From assembly GCA_012274445.1 (NCBI GenBank), contig JAAROD010000029.1:1612001-1676000 (forward strand): DNA of 64,000 nt, given 5' to 3'. The stretch is from Sclerotiophoma versabilis. Taxonomy: Eukaryota > Ascomycota > Dothideomycetes > Pleosporales > Didymellaceae. Each line of letters starts with the position of its first letter. The first letter of the stretch is position 1. The notes under the pieces are model-generated. The model worked only from the letters and a program-made list of their open reading frames with translations, was not told the origin of the DNA and made no database searches. The position numbers were made by a program, and so were the translations under genes. This document shows, piece after piece, positions 55,352 through 64,000 of the stretch.

Positions 55352-55398
55352 GAGATACTGCACTTATTATGCTGCACTTGTTATGCTGCACTTATTAT
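55352..55398. repeat. Short tandem repeat, unit about 12 bases (TGCTGCACTTAT)
   Basis: Three copies of a TGCTGCACTTRTTA-like unit follow directly on the previous array. The two arrays share the core ACTTRAT/ACTTAT and may derive from each other. Confidence 0.65.
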
Positions 55399-55571
55399 AT
55401 CACACTACTTGATGTACTGCACTATTCCATGCACCACACTTGATGAACTACGTGATAGAGTACACCACATCATGTACTACACTATCTCGTTACAGGACTA
55501 CTCCCGTACTACACGCTGTCCAGCTCGACCCCAAGCATGCCGAGGTCCAACATCAGCACGAGACTTTACAC

Positions 55572-55645
55572 CAGCACAAGGCCTCACAGCACGAGACCTC
55601 ACAGCACGAAACCTCACAGCACGAAACCTCACAGGACGAAACCTT
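55572..55645. repeat. Tandem repeat, unit 15 bases (CTCACAGCACGAAAC)
   Basis: Four copies of a 15-base unit with single-base changes (GAGAC, GAAAC, GGACG) in a region without other coding signal. Read as protein the frame would repeat a five-residue unit such as HETSQ. I do not think it is translated. It is not a CRISPR array, since there are no spacers. Confidence 0.75.
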
Positions 55646-56030
55646 TGCAAGACGGCAAAATAAGCTCATCATGCAGCCGTCGATCTCTTCCCCGCGCTAG
55701 CCTCGGACCCTTGTCGAGAAAAACACGACCCACGTCATGGCTACGCTACGCCGACTAGTGTCGCCTGCGAAAACGTCCGGCCTGGTGGACGTGCGGATAC
55801 AGTTGTACTTTGATAGTCTCCTTCTCTGCATACTGCCCTCTGTGGTGTTTCTGGAAAAAAAGCTGTGTCTAGGATACTCTGTCTGCACTGTACTTCGCTG
55901 TGCGCCTATAGTTCACTGTGCACGCTGGCATACACTCGTGCCCTATAGCTCACTGTGTGCCTGTAGTCCACTGTGCGCTTTATAGTCCGCTGGTATCCTG
56001 TTGTCCGCCGGTGTCCTATCGTCCATCATC

Positions 56031-57143
56031 ATGGCTCCCCTGCACGAACAGTACGAGCTGCGGGTAACTGCAGGCTCCACCTACGACCGCACAAAGCACC
56101 AAGACGTGCCCGTCAACACCGAGAAGCCGGTTCACATCTCGTCTGACCTGATCGATGCGCAAATCCACATGCGCATCAAGGACTACCGCGGTATGTGGTT
56201 CCATTTACCTTCTCTGACTGCCTGTTCTCGCCCTTCTGACGCTCCACAGGCCTCCCCAAAGGCTCGCCGTCCACCTCGCCCTACTTCTCCACCCCTCAGC
56301 ACCCCTACGACCGCTACTCCATCTCCTTCTCCTTTGTCCCCAAACAGGACATTGCCGGCGACAAGCTGGTCTTTGGTAATGACTTCGAGCACCCCATCCG
56401 CGACCGCCTGCCGCCCCTCTTCGACAAGGCGTTCGGCATCGTCAAGTGGTGGATCGACCCCGGCCTCGACGGCGATGTGTACGGCGACGAGCCCTACCTG
56501 TACGGCGCGCTGCTGTCGAGCATAAACGTGCTGCGCATTGGCGACAAGAAGGACGCCGCCGAGGCTGCTTCCGGCGCCGCCGACGGTGCATACGAGAACG
56601 TCGACGCCGGCGAGGAGGGCGAGGCAGTCGTGTACACCGAGGGCGCCGACGGCAGCGGCGAGGCCATCAGGAAAGAACACAACATCCCCGCCGGCTCATC
56701 GCAGCGGCAAAAGTACTTCCTCACCGAAGCCAACCGCAAGAACTTCACCTTCGAAGCTGGGCGCGAGTACAAGTGCGACTTCTTCAACCCCTACCTCGAC
56801 TTCAACGAGTTCGCGCTCAAGATCGGCTACGGCCTGCCCAACATCAGCATCATCGGCCACTGGGATGGCCAGCCACTGAGGTACGTACCCCACCCCTTCC
56901 CTTCCGATACCGGATGCGGAGCACGGGCTATCTCGTTATACTTGGATGTGGAGGCAGGCTGACCATGACGGCTTACTGACCAGACCGCACTCGCTCAGAT
57001 ACACGCTCAAGAACAAAGAGACAAACACCGAGCTGTTCGTCGTCGTCATCCAGCTCATGCCCATCGCCGACGGCGCCAAGAGTGCCGAGCAGGAGCTGCA
57101 CGCCGTGCATGGCGAGGCGGCCGGAGACGATGATCTCGACTGA
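56031..57143 (+). CDS. DUF1769 (UPF0590) family protein
   Basis: Three exons, 56031-56190, 56250-56880 and 56999-57143, with introns of 59 and 118 bases, give 311 residues. The start is ATG at 56031. The sequence is family-like: DRTKHQDVPVNTEKPVHI, GSPSTSPYFSTPQHPYDRYSISFSF, FGNDFEHPIRDRLPP, FGIVKWWIDPGLDGDVYGDEPYLYG and a C-terminal half with FNEFALKIGYGLPNISI and LFVVVIQLMP. An acidic, low-complexity insert of about 50 residues (EAASGAADGAYENVDAGEEG) separates the conserved halves. The family is present across ascomycetes and its biochemical role is unknown. It lies convergent to no gene on the right; an AT-rich block begins just after the stop. Confidence 0.8.
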
Positions 57144-57307
57144 GCGTGACTCGACTTCTGATTGCGACTGCCTTGATGTCTCGATGTCTCGCTGCTGTTT
57201 GTCGAGAATTGGTGAGACTAGTCGCATCAACACCGCACATGCAGCCGTGTTGAAACAGATACACGGATTCGCACAAGCGGCGTTTGGCAAGACTAGATTA
57301 CACGCCG

Positions 57308-57345
57308 GGCATGGCATGGCATGGCATGGAATGGAATGGCATGGG
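57308..57345. repeat. Pentanucleotide repeat (ATGGC / ATGGA)
   Basis: About seven tandem units, mostly ATGGC with two ATGGA copies, in the 3' flank of the DUF1769 gene. It marks the edge of the simple-sequence block that follows. Confidence 0.75.
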
Positions 57346-57363
57346 ATTGAAACGTGTGTGTAC

Positions 57364-57730
57364 CTAGAATAGAAACAGGAACAAGAATGTAATGTGATTA
57401 TGATGTGAATATAAATGTGAAAACAAATGTAAAAAAAAAAAAAAACGTGAAGATGATAAAAGATGCAACATAAGCATAATCAAAGTTACAAAGCGAACAC
57501 TGGAAATTATATATATAAAATAATTCCATTCTTATACGTTTGTTTATACATACATATATATAATACTATTTAAAAAAAAAAAAAATTTAAATAAATAAAA
57601 AAAAAAGGTATGATATACTCACACTATAGAGTAAAAAAAAGAAAATTTATTTATAGAGTTAAAAATAAAAAACGTCTATTGTCTTGCTAGTAGTAGTAGT
57701 AGTTACTACAACAACAACAACAACAACGTC
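57364..57730. repeat. AT-rich simple-sequence block with A runs, (TAG)n and (ACA)n
   Basis: A sharp drop in G+C relative to the neighbouring genes, with several runs of eight or more A (near 57431, 57572, 57598 and 57634), a TAG-trinucleotide run at 57688-57703 and an ACA run at 57705-57727. No coding frame. Such isochores in ascomycetes often mark recombination-poor or repeat-induced-mutated sequence, but no transposon remnant is recognisable here. Confidence 0.7.
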
Positions 57731-57928
57731 TAATCGCCTTAGCATGCGGAGTAAAACAAACCACCTTAATTTGTTAAGTAGTTATAATTGGGGTCTTTAA
57801 TCATCGCAGAGTTTCTGTCTGGGTCGTGTTGTATCGTGGTCATCTTCTCCTTCTCCGTTCAGGTCGTCCCGTGCAATGAATGATCTAGTCTGGCCATATA
57901 TGGTCGATTTCTTGTCGTCGGTAAGGTC

Positions 57929-59644
57929 TCACACGCGCACAAACTCGTCAATGTCTACCCGCTGGTAAAATGATACGTGGCCGAATGTCTCCCAGTACTG
58001 CGCCAGCCGGTCGTGCGAGACGAGGATGAGTTGCGAGGTCATATATGTGTCTGTGGGGCTGTTAGTGCTGTTCCTTGCTTCCTTCCGTGCGCGTGCTCAA
58101 TCTATGCGGGTTCCCCAAGTGGGCTCTTCTAACGCTGGGTCAATCTATGCGGCGCTTTTATTACCGGCTCGTCTATGCGGCTCTCTTATCACCGCCAGAT
58201 TATGCGGCTCTTTGGCACTGACTCGGGCTATCGCCGACGTTGATCGCGCACGTAATTCGACCATCCACCACCGCAACACGTACGTACCTTCTCTGAACCC
58301 GCGGGCGGCAATGTGCCCCACGCTCTTCACGATCCTCGCGCCCTTGAACATGTCCTCGGTTGCGACGCGGATCAGCCCGTTCGGACCGATGTCTGGCGCA
58401 ATGAAGGTGTATTCGCCACGGGGGATGTTGGGATCGCCGGTTAGTTTGATGGCTTCGATGCGGCCGCGATAGATGGAGTCTTCGTCGGCGACGCCTTCGT
58501 CCGGGTCGACGACCGAGTAGTCGTCCTCGATGTCTGCGCCTTGCAGAGTGGCCACGCTGTCCTCCAGATCGTCGGCTGTCTCGAACAGTTCGTGTTCTGA
58601 GGAGGTGTCGGCGTCGGTAGGCGCAGTGCTCCAGCTGCCCGCGCTACTCACGCTGCCCTCCCGCTCCCTCGCGCGCATCGCCCACTCGGCGCGCTCCGGC
58701 AGCGGCAGCGGCTCGTCCGGCTGCGTGACGAGCAGGAACTCGCAGCCGTGCCCTGCGTAGTCGCCGCACCAGATGCCCTGCCACGGCTTCCGGGCAGTCG
58801 GCGTGTAGCACGACTCGGGCAGCGTGGCAAACGTCGTGATGTCCTCGCCGATGCGCATCGACACCCCGTTCGGCCGGGAGGCAAACTCCATCCACTTCCT
58901 GATCCGGAAGGTCGACGTGCTGAGCTCGTGCATGCGCGCGGGCTTGCTGGCCGTGTGGCGGAAGTTGGACGGCGACGTGTCGTTGCGTGTGCGGCTCTCG
59001 CTAGGGAAGATCAGAGGCGGCCAGATGGGGGTTGCGTTGGTGGTGATGTCCTTGGGCCAGGGGCGGGTGAGCATCATCTGCGAATGGATACCGGCGCTCG
59101 CCAGCGGCGCCTCGTGGTGGACGTCCATGTGGATTTCGTGCTGCAGCCGCTCGCCGTAGACGCGGTCGTACGAGATGGCGTTCAGTCGGATGACGGGAGA
59201 CACCATGTCGAGTTGCACTTTGGGCTGGAAGGTGTGAATCATCGCTTCTGGATTCCATTCCCAAATCTGCATGACGGGGTGCCTTCGCTCGGCCACCAGG
59301 GCGTAGGCCTCGATTGCGTTGATTCTGTGGTCGTAGCGAGCGATGAGGAGCTTGCCAGTGTGTATGGTATCGGCGAACCAGAGCTTGTTCCTGGCCAGAA
59401 ACCAGTAGGGGTGGTGTTGCTGGAACAGTTCTTTCCACGTCAAGTTCTTGGGCTTCGGCACCTTGTGTCCTGGCACTTGCTCCTGCACAAAGGGCTGCCA
59501 CAAGCTATCTTGCTGTGCGTGCTCGTGCAGTGCGCGGTTGACACAACTGACTGTGAGCAGATCGGCACGTGACACGAAGCTGAGAATATGCTGGATTAGT
59601 TCCGCAGGCAGAGCCAGAAGAGGTGTTGTTGGTGCAGGATCCAT
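57929..59644 (-). CDS. F-box protein with a repeat-bearing 237-base intron
   Basis: Two exons, 59644-58288 and 58050-57929, give 492 residues; the ATG at 59644 starts directly at the F-box (LPAELIQHILSFVSRADLL, SCVNRALHEHA, LWQPFV, about residues 11-50). An F-box binds the SKP1 adaptor of SCF ubiquitin ligases. The remaining 400 residues contain conserved fungal text (LFQQHHPYWFLARNKLWFADTI, QGIWCGDYAGHGCEFLL, GEYTFIAPDIGPNGLIRVA) and an acidic insert (EDSVATLQGADIEDDYSVVD). The last exon, beginning after the junction GFRED|TYMTSQLIL, completes a conserved C-terminus (HDRLAQYWETFGHVSFYQRVDIDEF). The intron is far longer than others here because of tandem repeats (see next entry). An ATG 42 bases upstream is a possible alternative start. 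Confidence 0.8.
58098..58213. repeat. Imperfect repeat TCTATGCGG inside the F-box intron
   Basis: Four copies of a core TCTATGCGG (one copy TTATGCGG), each followed by a C/T-rich stretch and spaced 20-45 bases apart at about 58101, 58144, 58172 and 58200. They account for the unusual length of this intron. On the coding strand they read CCGCATAGA. Confidence 0.6.
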
Positions 59645-61083
59645 CTCGGCTCCTGCAAAGTACCTGCTGCCGTGGAGGTTGCGCATGTAGAGGGGCAGAT
59701 GCGTGGGCCAAGAAGCACAGCGGGTGGCAAGGTCGCCTCTACTATAAGAGCAGCTTCCCCAGACCAGCGCGCCTACAATCCTCCGCGTCCTCGCGGTGCT
59801 CGATCCTGTTTGCACGACCTCAAACACAACACCAGAGCACGTACCCTTGTACGTGGTATCGCAGGGTTCCGGCAGCACCGCGGTCTGGCTTGGTGCTCGT
59901 CCTGGGCAGCTATTCGTAGTGGCACCTTCCCACCTGCGCCTAGCTTCCGCGCAGATTGGACTGAAACGTCGATGATAGGCCGCTACGCGCGATCGAATCC
60001 CATTCGACAATCTCACAAGAACCGGATACCTTCTCCTTTGGGTGCGTGCGCAGTAGCTGACGATGACATGCGATATCGGGTTGATGCGCGCCTAGGGGCC
60101 ATGTACAGATTGGGGGCGCGGATCCGTACGGAGGCGGGTGAAGGGATGCACAGTAGATAGGGAGATGTCGCAATATATTGCACGCTCTCTATCAATAGCT
60201 CGTGCAGCCTCTATCAAAGTGAGGAGTCGGCATGCAGGTGACAAGGTAGAGATATGATGCAGGATGACGGATAGAGCATTGCACGGCATGCGCGCATGGA
60301 CCTCTCGCTAGCGACGCCATGTGGGGAGAGCATCGGGGGCTTTTATTAACGACCAACCTCACCACGCCCACCTCCTTGCTTCTACTACACTCTCTGGAAC
60401 TATCGATTCCGGATGCTGTCATGCCGCGATCTACTGCCGCCTGAATGCTGAGTCCAACCTCGCGACCATGTCGATCCGTTTCTACTTCACTCCTAGACAA
60501 TTGCCGGTATCGGCGCCCATGCCAGGTAATTCACTGCGAACTATGATGACGCGGCACAAGGCAGGCATGCTCCTCGCTTGCAACACGTGGCAGCTGTCGA
60601 GTAAGCATCCTTTGCGGCCGCATGTTCAGCGGCAATGTCCATCACTGGGGTCCGGAACTTGCAGCCCTGGCTCCCCACAGCGTGACAATGCGGGCCGCGG
60701 AACGTCGCTAACAGCATTGCTCACGCTGCGCGACACTAGGCCTATTGGGTAATTTGGGGATATACTCACATGTCAACTGTCAGGTTTGCTGTGTGCTGTA
60801 TCTATAATCTCATTTTATTACCAAGACTCCATCTTACCTTGTCAATTGCTTCGTAACATCTAGTACGCCTTGCCAAGTGTTGGCCTCTTTCGTCTGTTTG
60901 CTTGATTCCCTTTCGTTACCTTTTCCCTTCGCTCAGTACGCAGTTCTTCCTGTCAATATTGTCTAATGCTTAAGTACTCACTTGCTTGAGCCAGTCTCGC
61001 AGCATGCGCGGTAGCGGTTCAAGCACCATTCCGTACGAACAACTACTGTCTTACCGGGCCTTCCGAATCAAAGGGTCAATTAA
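59645..61083. other. Intergenic region without a recognised gene
   Basis: Upstream of the F-box gene. Frames of up to 160 codons on both strands overlap and lack motifs. The right part (60780-61080) is T-rich and probably 3' flank of the next minus-strand gene. Confidence 0.45.
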
Positions 61084-62790
61084 TTAGTCTTCACTGGGAG
61101 ACTCGCCGAGGTCGGAACTGTCAACTTGAGTCTCGGCAAGAGCTGGAAGTTTAGCACCCCGCGTCTGTTCAGTCGTGTTCTTCTCATCCGCGAAGAAGTC
61201 GCAGTACAGCTGCCAGTCCGATTTGGACTGGTCGATGTTCTGGTGTGGAAGTTGCTTGTCTCCAGGAGTGCTCTGTACTGTTGAGGCCAGCCGGTAAGCA
61301 TAAGCTAGTAAGTTCTGCATCTCGTCGTCCACAGCCTCATTACCGGTAGCAAACACATGCGGTAGCGAGCTCAGGTAAGAACCTTCGCAGCGGAGCGGCG
61401 ATCCCTCCAAGGACACTGCATCTACTGGATAGACGGGGGCTGTAGCTAGTATGCGATCGAGCTCGCTATCTATCGTCTCATGATCCCAGATCTCAAAAGC
61501 TGCAGTCGTGGTAGACTGCTCTTCAAGGCTTGCTTCTTGTGTTGCATCTGTCAGGCCATCAAAGAGATATACATTAGCTGGCGATGAAGACTGCGCTTGC
61601 GGTATCAGTATCGCTACACGCTGGCCAAGTGACGGCTCGCTCCCTTGCGAAACCTGCATGCCGGCGCTCTGGTCTGGTGAAGTCGGCTGCGGCGAGACCT
61701 GGTGTGTGCGCTGTGCATCTGTCCTAGCTTGAGTTGTTTCTTTGCCACTAGAACTGCTCCGGTGCCGCATAGGTGCAATGGAACGCGAACCATGGTCGAC
61801 GGATGGCAGCGGAAGAGTCAGTACAGCCGTGTCAGATGAAGAATGGTGTGTAAAATGCGAATCCGGCATCGGATGCTGCTGTGCCAGCCGCTGTTGCAAT
61901 GCTTGCCGGCTCCTCCTTCCCGCCGCACCTGTTGTACCCATCTCAGCCTGTTTTTCCGTTCGGAGTCTCTGCTCTTCCCTATCTCTCTTCAGCTTCTCGG
62001 CTTTTCTTCTCTCTCGTGCTCTGCACAGCTCTGGTTGGTGCTCCTTCCTCAGATTTTGCAAAGTCCACGTATCCCAGGTCATATGCTTTCTACTCAGTTT
62101 CCCCGCGTGAATCAACCGCTCAACTTGTCCTTTCCAAACGAGAATGCTTTTCTTGATTGCTTGCTCTTTTGCTTGCCTGGTAACGCCATTTATGCAGCAG
62201 CAGCTTGGTGGGTTGCGATTGGTGTGCGAGCAAGCGTATCGCCCATTTGGCATTTTGGCAAAGTCTCCTAGCTTGTCGAAGGGGTATTCGGGGACTGGCT
62301 CGAGATCACTGGGGTATCGGATGTGGTGAGGCCTAGGCGAGTGGGCTTGTGGTAACTGCACTTGGACGTCGTTGCCAACGGCCCTCCCGCTGTTAGATTT
62401 ACGTTTCCTCTTCGGCGATTGAACAAGACCTCTGTGCTTCATCCAAGCGTCTACCTTTACAAACCACTGATGATTACTGCGCTTGATTTTGTTGTATCTG
62501 GGTATACCTAGTCTCAGTGAGTGCTGTTCATCGTACCAGACATCGATTCCTTCTTTGTTTTCTTCGTAGATTGCGCGTGAGTCGATTGCTAGCTGCGAGT
62601 CGTCTTCTTTTTGGGTTTGTAAGTCAGTCCTTGTGCGCTTCGTCACAGCAGCTTGAGATGATGTTCGCACGACAGGGCGGATCTGATCTTCTGAACTTGT
62701 CGCAGGAGGCTCATCTTGTTGCATGCGAGCACGCTTCTGTGGCCTAGACCCACCTTCTGTTCTTGAGCACTGTCTAGAATAACATGTCAT
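61084..62790 (-). CDS. Protein with a Cys/His knuckle, unknown function
   Basis: An intronless frame from ATG at 62790, 568 residues. The middle contains the best-preserved block, MPNGRYACSHTNRNPPSCCCINGVTRQAKE (split here: MPNGRYACSHTNRNPPSC then CCINGVTRQAKE), about residues 180-210, with a Cys-x-His and three adjacent cysteines that could bind one zinc ion, followed by two basic amphipathic helices (EQAIKKSILVWKGQVERL, LRKEHQPELCRARERRKA). The block resembles the short zinc element after the helicase core of fungal meiotic HFM1/Mer3 helicases, but no helicase motifs are present. The rest is disordered: an N-terminal basic, Gln-rich region and a long Ser/Thr/Pro-rich C-terminal half. A nuclear DNA- or RNA-binding role is inference only. 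Confidence 0.65.
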   Translation of the reverse strand: MTCYSRQCSRTEGGSRPQKRARMQQDEPPATSSEDQIRPVVRTSSQAAVTKRTRTDLQTQKEDDSQLAIDSRAIYEENKEGIDVWYDEQHSLRLGIPRYNKIKRSNHQWFVKVDAWMKHRGLVQSPKRKRKSNSGRAVGNDVQVQLPQAHSPRPHHIRYPSDLEPVPEYPFDKLGDFAKMPNGRYACSHTNRNPPSCCCINGVTRQAKEQAIKKSILVWKGQVERLIHAGKLSRKHMTWDTWTLQNLRKEHQPELCRARERRKAEKLKRDREEQRLRTEKQAEMGTTGAAGRRSRQALQQRLAQQHPMPDSHFTHHSSSDTAVLTLPLPSVDHGSRSIAPMRHRSSSSGKETTQARTDAQRTHQVSPQPTSPDQSAGMQVSQGSEPSLGQRVAILIPQAQSSSPANVYLFDGLTDATQEASLEEQSTTTAAFEIWDHETIDSELDRILATAPVYPVDAVSLEGSPLRCEGSYLSSLPHVFATGNEAVDDEMQNLLAYAYRLASTVQSTPGDKQLPHQNIDQSKSDWQLYCDFFADEKNTTEQTRGAKLPALAETQVDSSDLGESPSED

Positions 62791-63313
62791 CGTCAATGGT
62801 GTCGCCGTCTCGCAATTGCTTCGACTCCGATTTTGGTTGTGCGCTACGATAGGACTTGTTGAGAATAGACAGAACGGATAAAGCAGGTACAGATAGGTTC
62901 ACATTGTGTACAAACACAACACTTCAACGTTCGTTCAGTGCATGAGAAAAGGTTTTCACATAGTATGAGTGGTCGATGTCGGGCTCAGTTATGCACTATG
63001 TTCTCATTATAGGAACGTTTCTTATACACAGTGAAGATGTAAAGTTCTCATCATGACGCATGGCGGAGTTCATGTGTGCGATTGGAAACTTGCTCAGCAA
63101 TGTAGATCCACAACCCACAGTATGTTCGTATGATGTTTTGTTCATATTGCCCAAACACCGAAGGTAGCACATAAGCAGAGTAATAAATCCTGTGACATAA
63201 ATGGCGACAACCAATTATTTCTCCAGTGATCTTGATTTACGCATAGTATGGTACAAAGGCTTGAATGGCCAGCAACAGCCCGATAGGAGCAGCGATATGA
63301 CACGCAGAGGCAG
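62791..63313. other. Intergenic region, nothing recognised
   Basis: Between the Cys/His-knuckle gene and the last partial gene, both on the minus strand, so it holds the promoter of the former. No coding frame of note. Confidence 0.45.
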
Positions 63314-63966
63314 TCAGAGCTCCTCCTCATATTCGGATAATTTCAAGATTTCGGACTCATCGTCCTCGAAGAGCGAAGTAACGTTGCCATCTTCACTTTT
63401 GACTTCAGCCTCTTCCGTATTGATCTGCCGCTCAATTGCAGCCGAAGTTTTTTCAATTGAAAGTGCAAATGCAGGTGCCGGGGCATTTGGCTTCTCTGTG
63501 GAAGGCTCTGGTCGCTCGAGGAGCTCCTTTTCCTCCGTAGTGAGGAAGAAGCCTTAATACTTTCGAAAAGATCTCACCACCTGTTGAACCGCGACAAGTC
63601 TTGCGGATCTGGGTCTCTTATGCACTCGGCACGTTCTGCGTTTCGACGAAATTCGGGAATGGTTTGGTAGCAGACGTCAAGTGTGCTGGAGGCTGATGGC
63701 TCGGTGAGGTAAGCAAAACTTGTGTAGTGGTTCTGTTGAGACAGTTATCCAGTCATGGGTTAGGCGGTCGCTGCCTGATCATTTCTGGTCTGCGACGGAG
63801 TAGATAAGCGTCTACTCCGTCGCATCAAGGGTCCTGCCGGCTGGAGCCCTGCAGCGGCGATTGGTTCGGCTTGTAGAGTGGTCACTGCTGTATATCGGGC
63901 TATGAAAGCCGCTATCCTCGGTTCTCTGCTCTTCTGTTCAACAGTTGTGCTACTACTGCTGGCCAA
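63314..63966 (-). CDS. Partial gene at the window edge, exon joins unresolved
   Basis: The last exon ends in TGA at 63316-63314 and reads EEKELLERPEPSTEKPNAP, then SIEKTSAAIERQINTEE and FEDDESEILKLSEYEEEL, an acidic tail. A second exon-like frame (63732-63577) follows a good acceptor (CTCAACAG) and reads FAYLTEPSASSTLDVCYQ and RNAERAECIRDPDPQDL. A third frame (63966-63760) reads REPRIAAFIARYTAVTTLQAE. I could not join the first two in frame with an intron of normal size: the only donors give 26-45 base introns or a frame break. The gene therefore may be decayed, or its introns are atypical. No known domain. Confidence 0.4.
63791..63824. repeat. Perfect 14-base inverted repeat with a 6-base loop
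   Basis: Left arm TGCGACGGAGTAGA (63791-63804), loop TAAGCG, right arm TCTACTCCGTCGCA (63811-63824). The arms match without exception. It lies between or within exon candidates of the edge gene. It could form a hairpin in RNA of either strand. Confidence 0.85.
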
Positions 63967-64000
63967 CTTTTTGTTCTCTCAGACATTATTGGTTTCTCTC

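Noticed and set aside
55572..55645. Regular repeats suggesting a CRISPR array
   Set aside because: Units are contiguous with no spacers, and the genome is clearly eukaryotic.

Overview
The window looks like nuclear DNA of a filamentous ascomycete (Pezizomycotina; a Dothideomycete is my best guess, not proven). The reasons are protein-coding genes on both strands separated by 0.3-2 kb, introns mostly of 47-59 bases with GTAAGT-type donors and CTAAC/CTGAC-type branch points, a homoisocitrate dehydrogenase of the fungal lysine pathway, a full FACT subunit SPT16, and fungal families such as RTA1 membrane proteins, DUF1769 and long F-box proteins. I saw no tRNA, rRNA, CRISPR array or intact transposon.

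Layout. 0-6 kb: a RING protein, a decayed relic, a RING pseudogene with one in-frame TGA, a ribosomal-lysine methyltransferase (RKM4-like), and an intact RING paralogue of the broken one. 6-12 kb: an RTA1 seven-helix protein, a secreted isochorismatase-family hydrolase and a secreted alpha/beta hydrolase. 12-18 kb: two divergently transcribed, paralogous FAD oxidoreductases of the sterol delta24-reductase type. 18-27 kb: a 1142-residue coiled-coil protein with an AT-hook, a small membrane protein, a WD40 protein interrupted by one in-frame TAG, and a membrane desaturase. 28-40 kb: small or unknown membrane proteins, a relic of a STAND-type N-terminal domain, a zinc-finger DEDDh exonuclease, a GNAT acetyltransferase, a GT31-like glycosyltransferase, a decayed gene, an ABM-domain protein and a D-2-hydroxyacid dehydrogenase. 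40-57 kb: a Ser/Thr-rich secreted protein, a mitochondrial carrier divergent from SPT16, a very large nucleotidyltransferase-ankyrin protein, LYS12 and a DUF1769 protein, with a patch of minisatellites between the last two. 57-64 kb: an AT-rich simple-sequence block, an F-box protein with a repeat-swollen intron, a 568-residue protein with a Cys/His knuckle, and a partial gene at the right edge containing a perfect hairpin.

Most genes are independent housekeeping or family members; I see no classical secondary-metabolite cluster. Two themes stand out. First, several reading frames remain open and family-like across a single in-frame stop (RING, WD40, STAND N-terminal domain), which suggests recent loss or unusual expression. 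Second, the 1848-residue protein at 48-54 kb joins what looks like a complete nucleotidyltransferase active site to a long ankyrin array; this is the most promising candidate for an undescribed system. Exon boundaries were placed by eye from splice signals and frame continuity.
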